From: Limnephilus marmoratus
Lineage: Eukaryota; Arthropoda; Insecta; Trichoptera; Limnephilidae
Length of the DNA stretch: 64,000 nt
Assembly (NCBI GenBank): GCA_917880885.1
Contig: OU862908.1
Location: 7,910,501-7,974,500, forward strand
Direction of reading: 5' to 3'
Shown here: piece by piece, positions 35,460 through 47,100 of the stretch
Numbering within the stretch: position 1 is the stretch's first letter
How the letters are laid out: each line of letters starts with the position of its first letter
Translations under genes and position numbers: made by a program
The notes under the pieces: model-generated
The model's input: the letters and a program-made list of their open reading frames with translations, nothing else
Told to the model about the DNA's origin: nothing
Database searches by the model: none

Positions 35460-36617
35460 TGCATTATAGATAGGAATCTTTAATTGAAATACTGTAATTA
35501 TGTCTCAAAATCATACCTGATTGACTAGCCGATCTCGTACATGTTGAATTACTTCTCTTTGCGATGGTAAGATGTACAATCAGGCGAGATAACACTTATT
35601 ATCATACCGCTTAGACTGTCTTATTTTGAGCAAACTTATTGTCTTCTCACGGTGTTTTATTAGAAAATCGTATACGCTTTAATAACGAGTAAATCTTTGA
35701 AACGCCAACCACTGGAAATGTCATCTTTATTCGGAAAATCCTCCACACTTCTATCTGATGATAAATAACACAAATGTCAGATAAAATTTGATCTGGATAT
35801 TTTTGATACTAATACCAAAACACACGAACACGCACTGACACAATTAGCTGCCAAAAATATCCGTTTACTGCGATTTGATTAAGTGCAATTATAAGTCAGC
35901 AGCTTCAGCGATTAATCCAATCCAAATCAAATTACGAAGAGAACAAAATACACAATTGATGCTTTCACCAAACGAACGAAACGAACTATCAACTTCTGTA
36001 GCTGCCATTTTAGACCATCTCTAGTTCAAGTAATTTTATGCGTGACGCATGTTTTGTCCTTTTCTCGCACGTGATTTTAAGAATAGCTGAAAAGAGATAA
36101 CGAGTTCGTATGTTGACAGCACATGAAGAAATGTATTTATATATATCTATCTCAACTAGCAGAGAAGATAATTGAGAAGGATATAATTTTAACTTTTTCT
36201 GTATTTATGGCTGTCATTCGGAATTTTATCTCATCAACAAAATATAAATTAGGAACTCCCAAAATTACTTGCCCTGCATAACAAATTAAAAATATTATTA
36301 TCATGTTTTGCAAGTTTTTTATGGACTGGTATATTAATATTTTTTTGTAATGATATCACTAAGCTTTTCTTGCTAGACACCTACCAGATAGCAAACTTAC
36401 GGACGTAAATCTCCCTTATGGCGAGCATAAAAAACAAATAATTTACCGGCCCTATAGCCCGAATCGTCAGTTACTTTTAATGCTCGCTAAAAGATATTTA
36501 TGCCTGCCGAGATGCACTTTCTGCACTCAAAAGATAAGCCGACAGATATCCATAACTAAAAATTGCTGATATACCAGACGGAGGTTATCAATCTCTCAAT
36601 CAGCCTCAGCACGGGCA
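35460..36617. other. 5' region of the TESK-like gene
   Basis: No further coding exon seen. A CAG|GTATGA donor-like site on the minus strand near 35516 is too close to the ATG exon to define an intron. Confidence 0.4.
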
Positions 36618-36629
36618 AAGCACCCAGAT

Positions 36630-37049
36630 TAACTAACTAACTAAATAACCATCACGCCGTTTCCCCGCAGGGGTAGGCAGAGAGGACGGACCGCCAAACA
36701 TCCCGGTCTTGGCACACATTCCTTGCCTCGTTTACATTCATACAACGTCTCATACATTTTCTTCTATTATTCTGACTCTTGACATGGCCCGACTCAAGTA
36801 TCTGATTCACTTGGTCGTGCCATGTCTTTCTTGGGCGTCCTCGACTTCTTCTACCATTCACATTTGCGTCATATATTCTTCTTACACTCCTTTCCTCGTT
36901 CATTCGCTCTACATGCCCAAACCATCGGAGCGTTCGTTTCTTGATCTTGCTCATCACGCTTACATCAGCCTTGCATTCTTTGCGGATTTCCACATTTCTC
37001 ACACGATCATGTATACATGGTTTTACCACACATACCTACATACATACAT
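36630..37049 (-). mobile_element. 5'-truncated LINE with 12-bp TSD and TTAG-type tail
   Basis: The minus strand encodes a LINE ORF2 C-terminus (RTLRWFGHVERMNEERSV, RSRGRPRKTWHDQV, ending AYPCGETA) followed by TTAG repeats. Perfect 12-bp duplication AAGCACCCAGAT at 36618-36629 and 37050-37061. The coding part is still open, so the insertion is fairly recent. Confidence 0.9.
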
Positions 37050-37090
37050 AAGCACCCAGATGAGCCCACATTATCAAATAACGTATGAAT

Positions 37091-37786
37091 AAGAGGGCAT
37101 CCATTAATTACGTGGGCTGATTTTTTTCCATTTAAATTCCTCCGCCCCTCCCCCCCACCCCTTGGTGAGATTTTGTGGGACCCTCCCTGTCCCTCACGTG
37201 AGATTTACACTACAGTTGTTAAAGGACTAGATTTATTTTCATAAAGAATAAAAATGATACATCTTTCAGAAATACTATTGCAAATTTATTTAAATTTAAT
37301 AAAATTAAAAGTAAAAACAGACAACACTACCAACTTCCTTAATTTTTTTACTCACTCATGTTTTGGTAGTATAGGAAGGCAGTCATTTTTTTCTTCCTCT
37401 CGAAATAAATGTTTTTCATGATAGCCATTATTTTTTTTAACGGGCAAAATGGGACAGTTCAAAAGAAGTGAAATGTGAAGTGAAATGGATCTGCCCTGAT
37501 GATGGACACAGCAACGCTGTCCGAAACGAAGGAGGTAGCGCAACACGGCATAACACCCTAAAAACAAAAAACGAAAATGCTTTTGGCCGTAAAAATTTAA
37601 AAACGTATTAAAAGTGAAACAATTTAATATTTTTTTTATTTTTTCTATATAATAATATACATATATTATTTTTAAAGAAGATGTGAGATTTTTATTGACC
37701 CCTATCAGTTTGAATGAGATTTGAAGAGATTTTACTGGACCCCCCCCCCCCAATTTTGAGCTCACGTAATTAATGTATGCCCCCTT
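37091..37786. mobile_element. MITE with AATTACGTG-type ends, carrying an inserted repeat
   Basis: Left AGAGGGCATCCATTAATTAC and right TCACGTAATTAATGTATGCC are inverted repeats flanked by ATA. Interior has C runs and, at about 37483-37605, a copy of the GATGATGGACAC repeat. A truncated end of the same family opens the window at 1-27. Confidence 0.65.
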
Positions 37787-37874
37787 ATAATACTACTAGG
37801 CTTATCTTGCCTGGGCTCCCACCAGAGAACAACTTGATGTAAGATAAGTTTTAAGATTTTCACGGCCAGAAGCA

Positions 37875-37936
37875 TTTTCGTTATATGTTTTTGGGGTGTT
37901 GTGCCGGCACAACACCCCAAAAACATATAACGAAAA
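37875..37936. repeat. perfect 62-bp palindrome in a GATGATGGACAC-type repeat
   Basis: Two 31-nt arms meet at GTGCCGGCAC with no spacer. Each arm is the end of the repeat family (TTTTTGGGGTGTT), so two partial copies lie head to head. Confidence 0.85.
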
Positions 37937-38090
37937 AACTTGATGTAAATATTTCTCCTAGTGAACATAAAGAGAAATTTCAGGCCTAATATTTATAGCC
38001 AAATAAAAAAATATATTTTAAGAATAAATTACGTTAAGGTTTCAGCAAAACCAGCAATTCAAAAAAAATTGCCGGTAGATACTATTGCTA

Positions 38091-38264
38091 CCCCACATGT
38101 AGAGTTCTGAGCGAACGCGTCCAGCGCCATTTCAGGCCGCCGCGCAGAAAAGTCTCACAGTGAACTGCGCTGTAAACTGTTATCTTACTTTCGGTTTTTA
38201 CTTTTCTGTGCGGCGGCCTTAAGTGGCGCGGGACACGTTCGCTCCGAGCTCTACGTGTGGGGGG
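38091..38264. mobile_element. 174-bp MITE just upstream of mRpL55
   Basis: Arms CCCCACATGTAGAGTTCTGA and complement pair for about 65 bp, including CAGGCCGCCGCGCAGAAAAG. TA on both sides. GC-rich relative to its surroundings. Ends 129 bp before the mRpL55 ATG. Confidence 0.8.
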
Positions 38265-38393
38265 TACTTATTTCTCATATTTCCTCCACAGACAACGAGA
38301 TAACCTCTCTAAATACTTAAATTGTGTCTATGATTTTACAACATAACCTAAGTGTATATTTATTTGACAGTTCTTTCATTTTTAGTTGCAAAA

Positions 38394-39322
38394 ATGTTTA
38401 AGAATATTTTAAATTCTTTTCGTTTCTCGAAAATTACTCTTCCTGTCCGTTCATTGAGCGCTAATACTGCAGCTATTACCAAAATTCACAGAAGTATTTA
38501 TGCGAGAACCTATCCAACATTGGTCGTCCTTTCAGATGGTTCAACCATTAATATTCGCTATCACGAACCAAGGAAAATTATAAAGGTATTTCGAGTTTCT
38601 TAAAAAAACAGTTGCCTTAATTTATCATCTTTAACTTGCTGTGTTCCTTCACATCTCCTGGTAGAGCTACCACTTGCACTGCACCATCCACTGTACCACC
38701 ATCCATCTGCATTATATTATTTCAGCCTACCCAAACTTATCCACATAATAATAATAATTGGATGACTTCTATAGCGCCATTTTCGTGAGAAAATCACCTC
38801 AAGGGCGCTTTAGGGCCGCAAATTCCTGGTTCAACCCATCTCTAACGTAGTTAGGGAACGTACCCATACTACGTGACCTGTTCGGGGGGGGGTCTTTGAA
38901 ATACCACGCTTGGTACAAATGAGCGGCGGGTTGCTTAGGATTTTGGTCACCGGGGGGGGGGGGGGTTAAAAATTGCAAAAATTTGGTCACATAGTATGGG
39001 TACGTTCCCTTAACGTAAAGTGGATTATATGCCTATCTAGCTTACCACTTATCTGTTAGAAGTCTCTCTGCCTACAGCTGAAGAAATGTTGAACAACTTA
39101 CTTACTGAAAATTTAATGATGACGCTTGAATTTCCTTACGTTAAATAGCCTCTGTTCTTGTAATTTCAGATGCCGCTGGATCTCACACAGCTCACTGAGC
39201 AAGAACGCAAGGCGCGCATCGAGAAGAGGAAACCCAAGGTCAAAATAGTCATGGAGGATGATATTGAAGATAATTTCAATGCTAGAAAATATTTAGTAAA
39301 TATGAAAAATAAAAAAAAGTGA
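38394..39322 (+). CDS. mRpL55: mitochondrial ribosomal protein L55, two exons, complete
   Basis: Large-subunit mitoribosome protein, nuclear-encoded and imported into mitochondria. Exon 1 is 38394-38585 (64 codons, MFKNILNSFRFSK to PRKIIK, donor AAG|GTATTT). Exon 2 is 39170-39322 (MPLDLTQLTEQERKAR to MKNKKK, TGA), after acceptor TTTCAG. The intron is phase 0 and 584 bp. The 114-residue product has a basic, Ser-rich N-terminus typical of a mitochondrial presequence and the family core IYARTYPTLVVLSDGSTINI with YHEPRKII. Start chosen at 38394 (context CAAAAATG); an in-frame ATG at 38352 would add a hydrophobic leader that the family lacks. A 174-bp MITE ends 129 bp upstream, and a PIF-like MITE sits in the intron. 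Confidence 0.92.
38854..39009. mobile_element. PIF/Harbinger-like MITE, copy 3, in the mRpL55 intron
   Basis: 156 bp, TTA target duplication (38851-38853, 39010-39012), long G runs. It sits about 160 bp before mRpL55 exon 2 and leaves the splice sites intact. Confidence 0.85.
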
Positions 39323-39774
39323 AATGTTTTTAGCAATTAAAATTATGCAAGTAGTACTCTAGTCTGATAATTATCACACCTTTCTGTTATAAGAAGTTTT
39401 TTTACGAGAATCTAAGTAAAAATGGAAAGTCCAGTATTTACACACTGCTGTTTTATATTATCGACCAAATATATTGTTCTGTCCATAGGCATCCAAATCG
39501 GTAGATTTGCCCTAACGTGAAATCTGGGTATAATTTCGACGAGCTGAAGACAAACCATGGGACCATATATTTGGCACCAAGCAGGTTCACCAATGCTTTA
39601 AATAAACTTTGTTGACTGCCGAAGAGCGCTCATTGAAATAACCAGACCCTTCGCAGAAAAGTAAAGTTCACTAAAGTAAGGCAACGGTTTGCAAGACAGT
39701 CTATTATGGGACTTTCTTTGACAGGATCTGAATGTTCACTTTTAACCGAACCGCTAGTGGTAACAACGCTATAA

Positions 39775-40100
39775 GGGGCTGTTCAAGTATTACGTAACGC
39801 ACTTGGGAGGGGGGGTTCGAACAACGCGTTACGTAACATATTTTTCTTTATTTAGATAAAAAAAACTAAGGAATTAAAATCTTCCAAGTTGGCAAACCTT
39901 TTCATTCTCGATATCTCTAGTTTTATTTATTACCGCAAACGCGATTAACAAGAAAAAAGGTATTTAAGGGACTTTCCAGTACTTTGCGCAACTTAATTGT
40001 GACTTTCAGGTAAAAATTGTCACTTGGCGTTACGTAACGTTTAGGGGGGGGGTCAAATCTTCATAAATTGCGTTACATAATACTATCGGAAGTGACCTGC
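39775..40100. mobile_element. MITE-like element with TTACGTAAC motifs
   Basis: Left GGGGCTGTTCAAGTATTACG and, inverted at the right, TGCGTTACATAATAC; GTTACGTAACG palindromes and G runs occur near both ends. The right end is diverged, so no TSD was assigned. Confidence 0.5.
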
Positions 40101-40499
40101 CAGGTAAGGATGTTTCTATATCCATTTGTAAATAGTAAAATTAGTTAGAACCTAAGAATTCCTAATAAATTGTACAGCGCCCTTGAGGTAATTTTTCACA
40201 AAAACGGCGCTCTATTAATTATCCAATTATTATTGAACTAAATGAGTGATATGGAAAAATTATAACACATTTGTAAAATTGTCTCAACAATAAATTCAAT
40301 TTTGAAACTTTTGTTTGCCCAATTTGCGATTTGTAGTTAACTTTTTTACGCAGCCAGAAATTTGCAGGCCATTGTAAAAAGGATTTGTAATTTGTAACCA
40401 GATTTTATATTCAGGGACTTAATAGTGATATTACAATGCGAGTTAACTGTATACTGTCAGATTTATTTATCGACAAATCACAGAAAGTTAGACAACTCG

Positions 40500-41292
40500 G
40501 TTTGTTCCCGTTTCCCTGATAGGCTTGTCTATCAATTTGGATGTCTATGGTTCTGTCTCCATTTCAGTATTTGATTTCCCTTTAGCATTCAATCTTCCGA
40601 ACAGGCCCTCCATTGATATGCTTGGTGTAACTCTAAGTGACCAGCTCAGATATGGGGGCTCCATCGAAGCCGGAGTTAAGTTAGCCTCTCAAAAACTGGG
40701 CGTACTGTACAGGGCCCGCAGATACTTTAATAGTACACAACTACTAACCCTGTACAAATCATAAAGTGCGCCCCACGGTTGAAATTGGCAGCCTCCTCTG
40801 GTCTGGAGCCCCAAAATACCTGAAAAAAAAACCCTAGGCTCTGTGCAGTAACGGGCAGTCCGTCTGATAGATTCTCCTAATTTAACAGACGGATTGCAAT
40901 CTTTAGAGCACAGGCTTCAGGTGCGAATGCTATCCTTGTTCTACCAGTATTTCGATGGAAGATGCTCCGAGGAACTAGCGTCATTGATCTCTTCGGCACC
41001 AGTGCATAGTCGGGAAACACGCCAAACGCATGCCCAACATATGTTCACAGTTGACATTGGTCACATGAGAATGGGTCGCTTCTTCGACTCGTTCTTGTGT
41101 TCAACAGCTCGGCTGTGGAACGATTTGCCGGCCTTTGTGTTTCCTCCTTCCTACAACATGGGTCTCTTCAAGACCAATGTTCATTCCTTCCTCTCCTCAA
41201 AAAGATTCTCCACACATCATCTCAGATGACATAGACCCTGAGGGAAATTATTTTCCACAGGGCCTCCTGTGTGGAGTTAATGTAAAAAAAAA
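40500..41292 (+). mobile_element. LINE (CR1/Jockey-type) 3' end with characteristic tail
   Basis: The frame from 40525 reads VTLSDQLRYGGSIEAGVKLA, breaks at 40764 with stops, then resumes at 40894-41229 with FFDSFLCSTARLWNDLPAFV and NVHSFLSSKRFSTHHLR, the C-terminal end of a LINE ORF2. The 3' UTR holds an inverted repeat around AAATTATTTTCC, then CCTCCTGTGTGGAG and a poly-A tract at 41282. 5'-truncated, inactive. Confidence 0.8.
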
Positions 41293-41688
41293 ATCTCATT
41301 TGAACTAGCCATAAACACACTATTGTGTAACAACACACGGTGAGATAATTGAAATAGATGTGCAGTAAGGCAAAGGAAGAAAGATCTGCGAGTTGTAAAT
41401 AAATTAATAATGTACAGAGTTATACCATGATTAATATATTTACTGAGAAAACATTGAGCTCATTATACAAACTTACTTAACTCTAAAATCTTATTCAATT
41501 CATAATTTTGATAGGAATGCCATTATTTACTAATAGAAAATAAATATAACAATTAGCGGTCTCTGGAAAAAAAAAGATAGCATTTGGGTTTTTTCTCTAA
41601 AAGCATACTTTGTGCTCTGCTCTTGGATTAATTGAACAAAATGTTGTTAATATTTGTTATTTATTTGTCTACCAATGCATCAATTTAA

Positions 41689-42738
41689 AGCGGGGTCCAG
41701 AGCTCGTCATTTGTCACAACAAGTCAATGAATTTATCAAGTTTGTCAATAAATATTCTCAACTTTTGTTGTTTCGAGTTTAGTTGTGCTTTCCATGTTCG
41801 ACGGAAAACATTTCCCAAACACTCCATCCCGGGTGAAGCGGGAAGGCAGGCGGGGGGGGGGGGGGGGATTCATTTTTTGACAGATGCCGCGCAATGCGGT
41901 TGTGTGGGGAGAATTAACGGAACCGTCGCCTTTTGTGGTTATGTGCAATGAGCGGGCATATTCACGAGTTTAAAATATTATAATATTACGTATAATATTA
42001 TAATAAATATATTTGATAATAAAATTATAATATAATATCAAATATTTATAATTATTCTGTTTTTGACGTAAATATTTACGCACTCTAAATTCGTAACTTT
42101 AGGTCGTGCCATAATCGATATTAGTCAGAAATCTTTCCTGATTATTCAAGTTGGCATGGTGAACACAATTTGACAAGTAGTACCTACATAACATAATAAT
42201 AAAGTACATAATAACAATGTATGGCTGTTTATGAAATTTGCGTTTTTGTGTAAAATCATTTCAAGGGCACTGTACAAAGACATGTGCATCCACGTTCCCG
42301 CGCGGCGCGGAGAATATTTCAGGCGTTTCTCGATACCGAATAATTATGTTAATATTTGTTACTATATTATAATTATAATATCAAATATATTTATTATAAT
42401 ATTATACGTAAGTATAATAATATTTTAAACTCGTGATTATTTAAGCTCGCTCATTATACATTACACATAACCTCAAAAAGTCGTTCGGTTTGTTCTTCCA
42501 TAAATACGACCGCACCGCGCGGCTCCTGTCAATTAAATGAATTATACCCCCCCGCCGGCTCCCGCCTGCCTTCCCGCTTCACCCGGGATGAAGTGTTTTG
42601 GAAATGTTTTCCATCGAACACGGGAAACACAACTAAACTCGAAACATTGACAAACTTGATAAAATCATTGACTTGTTGTGGGACTGTCAATGATTTTATC
42701 AAGACAAATTGAGACAAATGACGAGCTTTGGACCCGAC
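41689..42738. mobile_element. 1.05-kb foldback element with about 350-bp arms
   Basis: The left arm (GGGGTCCAGAGCTCGTCATT, then ACATTTCC and CCCGGGTGAAGCGGGAAGGC, then an AT-rich stretch) pairs with the right arm at 42340-42738. TTAA sits at both ends (41685-41688, 42739-42742), which would suit a piggyBac or Kolobok-type end. Central 280 bp unpaired. No ORF. Confidence 0.75.
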
Positions 42739-42744
42739 TTAAGA

Positions 42745-44205
42745 CAATATTTATTTTACATGATAATTAAGTCAGCTATCAGATACACATCAACAATTTT
42801 TCAAAGAGAGCTATGAATTATGGCAAAATAAACAACTTTACTGTTATTATGAATACATTACAAAACCAATAAATATCCCCGCTATTGTGATGGGCATGGT
42901 CAAAAATTTACCTTCTTACATTCACTAACATTCAAAAGTAAATTTTATTTTTCTTGATATTCTGTATTACATATTTATTTCAGTATTTGAATAACATTCA
43001 TTTACCGGCACTTGGATATTGATTGGCATTACTGGCCATAATATTATGTTCTATATTACATACTTTAATTTATCCCACGAACAAAATAAACAAAGTCCTT
43101 TACTGAAATAGAATATTTAGGAAATTTGTATAATATATTATCATATTGGGTTTGGCGAAACCTACTAACTACATGCATTCAAAGAGAAATAAGTTGAAAC
43201 AGAAGATTTAGCACTGGCATAAAGTAATGTCCTCCAATGTCACCCTTCCCAAACAATACGGGCTATAGTTCTATCATTCAATAAATCAATAATAATTATA
43301 CAGACGCAATATCTATCTTTTATTTGCCATTTAATTTTGAAGCTAAAATAAATATAAACTCATTCTGTGCTTTACTTGCTATACAATAATTTCATACAAC
43401 ATGTTGGATTTAATATATTATTTAAAGTTAACGCGTGTTGAATTTAATAAAAAGCAGACTAATCCTAAGCTCGATTAAAACTTCATTCTCTTATACAAAT
43501 AATCAAAAACAGCATTTCTAATATTAATTAATAATAAATGTACAATATAATACGTAGTATGCTTATAGGTACAAAATAACTGTGACAAGTTCGTGCATTA
43601 TCAAACAAGGTCCTTTTATGATATTCGTTCCTCTTTCTTTGAAATCTTAATACAGAGAGTTGATAATTGAAATCTAAACCTGGTAAAATATTAAAAACTA
43701 GGAAATTTAATGCCAGTTGGAAAATAAAACCGAGATTTAGTAAATCAATACAAGATATGTATTCATTTGAGATTTATATTTTTTTTAAAGAAAGGCAAAC
43801 ATTCCCGGGTTACGAATAACCTGACAATATTTGAAAATCTACTTCCGCCACAATAAGCGGAAAATGTTGCTTGTGTCGTGATGGAGGAACTAGCCAGCCG
43901 AGGAATAGAACTCGTCACACCTGGGTGGGACTCAAACACGATGCCAACTCAGCCACTGACAAGTCGATTAGTTTATGAAGGTGTATTTGTGGGTGCTAAT
44001 ATAATAAATGATAAAAAAAAAACAGATAAAACAAACATTGTGAAGCTATTGTAAATCGGGAAGAAAAGGCTGTAACCATCAAATGTGGAGGCAAATAGCA
44101 GGCAAAAGTTACAAATTTATTGTCATTTATAATACTCCTTGAAGCGGAAATACTCAAACTTTCATATTGTTTACTATATGTGTTATCTTCTGGTAAGCCT
44201 CATTC
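42745..44205. other. AT-rich intergenic DNA
   Basis: Only the possible SINE at 43800 is recognised. Confidence 0.5.
43800..43985 (-). repeat. possible tRNA-derived SINE
   Basis: The minus strand carries GTGGCTGAGTTGGCATCGTG and GTTTGAGTCCCACCC, A- and B-box-like, followed by about 100 bp of unrelated body. Confidence 0.35.
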
Positions 44206-44217
44206 ACAAAAAAATAG

Positions 44218-44811
44218 GGGTGAAATGCAGATCCGGGCACAGTTTGGAAATTTAATAAAAAGGCACTTTCTAGATGAGAAAAGTGTGGAGAAGATGAATA
44301 AAAAATAAATTAAGGCGCGCTCGGCAAAATTGAGGGAGATACAACCGTTCAAAGTATTTAAAAATTCACTTGGCGAACTGATATTGACAGTTCGTTGTTC
44401 GTTCGCCATGTTTTCACCGCTTAGGTATGTTGGATCCCAGACCTAATACAGAATTAATAGTACGCCAGAATCACAAACCATGTTACACAAACCTAGCGTA
44501 GCCGCTGAACCACTTGAAAACTGGGATGTTTTTCTTGCCTTGACGTGAGCAGGCGCTATAAAGGGGCACTTTTTTTGTATCACAAACCATGTTTAGCGTA
44601 TTAGGTTATAAAAAAAATGGCGGGCGGACGCGGGCGAACTGTCAATATCAGTTTGTAAAGTGAAATTTTAAATACTTTGAACGGTTGTATCTCCCTCAAT
44701 TTTGCCGAGCGCGCCTTAATTTTTGTTTTATTCAGCTTTTCCACACTTTTCTCATCTAGAAAGTGCCTTTTTATTAAATTTCCAAACTGTGCCCGGATCT
44801 GCATTCCTCCC
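44218..44811. mobile_element. long palindromic MITE with 8-bp TSD, copy A
   Basis: 594 bp; arms of about 200 bp (GGGTGAAATGCAGATCCGGG on the left, near-complement on the right) around a core with TGGGATGTTTTTCTTGCC and CACAAACCATGTT. Perfect 8-bp duplication AAAAATAG (44210-44217, 44812-44819). No ORF that makes sense. Superfamily uncertain; hAT, P or Merlin would fit 8 bp. Confidence 0.9.
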
Positions 44812-45773
44812 AAAAATAGTTTTTAGTGCAACACAATATTCGGCCTCTTGAATATTCATGTAAACAGCACACAAAAGTTACAGACCAGCCGTTTAGCCTC
44901 TGCGGCTATTAAAAATTCTAGAAGCTGAAGACAGCTACAGACTACAGACAGAAATCTTTGATCATCTTGGCACTCCAACTTTCTTCTCTGAAATTCATGG
45001 GAAAAACCTGATTGTAATTTGTACTGTACAATGTATGCTAGTATAAATGTTAAACTGACAAGTGTCTAACTCTCGGTATGAATGGCCGAGTATCAAATCT
45101 CGGTGATAAACATACTACTCCCAGGCAGAGGAGCCTGTACACCTAATATATTACTATTCATGGGTACATCAAAACATTTCTTCTCTATTAGAGATCATTG
45201 TAATTAAATTTTATAAACACACATCATCCAGAATCGCAAGTTGTTCCCCATCAAATATTTTACTAGGCCTCTTAATATAATATGTAAGAAGTAAAGTAAA
45301 AAATACACAAAAATAAATTTTTTAAGTGGATGATTACAATTTAGTTACGCCACAATATTTATTCTGAAGATTAAAGTTTGGTGTTTGTAGAAAAGTGTTT
45401 ATACATAATAATAAAATAAAAGGACAGCAGAAAACGTAAAAAAAAGTCTTGAATACATACTTTACATAGAGTATGTTGATAAAATCGTTTTGTGATATCA
45501 ATAAATTTTATTCCTCACGTGATGTGACCTCAAACTGTTGACTGGCATAATGTATTACTGAATGAATTTCTGTAAATGTAAAATAGTTACACATTTTGTA
45601 AATCCATGGTTCACAAGAGCCGAGAATATGTCGGCGCTTGATTATCTGAATAAGGTTGGCCATCCCTGACCTGTTCCGACCTGCACTCGGTAAAATATGT
45701 AGCTGCTATTTTTTTCATCACATTTTCAAAAACAAAAAAGCTGACTTCAAATGTAAAGCATATACAGCAAAGT

Positions 45774-45877
45774 CGCGAACTGAGCCATGAATTGTGGGAA
45801 AGGAACTGAAGCAAACAGCGCGTTACACCGCTTGCGGTTGCTTAGTTCCTTTCCCATAATTCTTGGTTCGGTTGGCG
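45774..45877. mobile_element. 104-bp MITE
   Basis: Arms of about 39 bp: CGCGAACTGAGCCATGAATT with GGGAAAGGAACT, and complement at the right end. Confidence 0.7.
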
Positions 45878-45958
45878 GTAATACCTACACGTTTGTATAA
45901 AGCAAAACAGGATTTTTTAACAGCTCATTTGGTAAGGAATATTAGTTTAATAAATCCT

Positions 45959-46231
45959 GCCAAGCAATTCTATATCTTTTGTGGAATCGTTATTAGATAA
46001 CGGACCCTATCTCCTGTCAGATTTGTGTGATTTTTACATATTTACTGTCACATATTTTAATTTAGATCGTTTTAAACACGAATTCCTGCAAGTATGCATG
46101 ATTATTTATTCATTCAATGTACGTTATACATAGAAAAAGCAAATAACAGCCATAAAAATCAAACAAATATGACAGGAGATTACGTCTGTTATCTCATAAC
46201 GATCCCACAAAAGATGTAGAATCTCTCGACT
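45959..46231. mobile_element. foldback MITE of the TATCTTTTGTGG family, copy 1
   Basis: Left arm GCAATTCTATATCTTTTGTG and right arm complement (CACAAAAGATGTAGAATCTC), plus a shared CTCCTGTCAGATTTGTGTGA pair. Same family at 54238 and 61224. Confidence 0.75.
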
Positions 46232-46976
46232 GTTTAGATGATACATAGTTCAATTTGTGGATAAAGAGTTATAAAATGTTACAAATTTATGAAACCATGG
46301 AAAGGAATAATATAATCTTGTAAAGGTTAATTTAACAAAATTACATTCATCTCAACGGTAGTCATGACTAGAAAACGATAAATATTAAATTAACAATATA
46401 CTTGCAGAATATTTATTCCCATTGCGAGAATGATGCAAATAAAAATATGTCCTAAAAAATCATTCAATTTTGTTTGACTCTCAATGAATCATTACTTTGA
46501 GTTTTGAAAGAATTAAAATTACAAAATGAACAATCCATGCATGAACTGTCAATGTCACATGACCAAAAAGCATTCAATAAAATTGGATATTCAATTTTAA
46601 TGAATTAAAATGTCAAAACAATAAGAAAATCCAAAGTATTGTTTGCAAATCAGGAATTAGTTTGTCGTTGAAACGTGTCACTGCTTCCCGATAGAAATGG
46701 TATTTGAAAGGCGATTGGCAATATTCAATGGCTCGGAGATATAACATGTTAGAATTCTCTATTTCAATAGTGTGGTGTGATCTATTACACAGTGCGTAAA
46801 CACAAAACCTAGACAGAACTAAATGGATATAGTGACAATTCTCCGTTACAGCAATCCTTACAGATTTGAGATATAAGCTTAAATAATTGTATTATAATAA
46901 GTATTCAACTCTTCCTATATATTCATTAAGAATAGTATTACCAGCTAAATTCTTCCATTAACGTGTGTTATTTACA

Positions 46977-47100
46977 TTAACGTGTGGCTCCGGACTTACT
47001 GTGTGCAATCAGCCATTGCAATGTGATGTCAATATTATCTTTTTCCTTACACGAGATAGAATAGCAGCATATTTCACGATCTTGAATAGCCGACAAATTC
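46977..47100 (-). CDS. Arl8: Arl8 coding exon 5 (terminal)
   Basis: Starts with the last base of a split Met codon, then [20 protein letters not shown], and ends SKSGATR followed by TAA (46977-46979). Acceptor TTTGCAG. All conserved C-terminal residues are present. Confidence 0.95.

Noticed and set aside
38352..38393. Upstream in-frame ATG of mRpL55 as the start
   Set aside because: It adds a hydrophobic 14-residue leader with TTTTAG inside it, unlike the family; the ATG at 38394 gives the expected length.
44200..44409. ORFs repeated in the palindromic elements (e.g. [12 protein letters not shown])
   Set aside because: They are translations of MITE arms; the same text appears on both strands because the arms are inverted.
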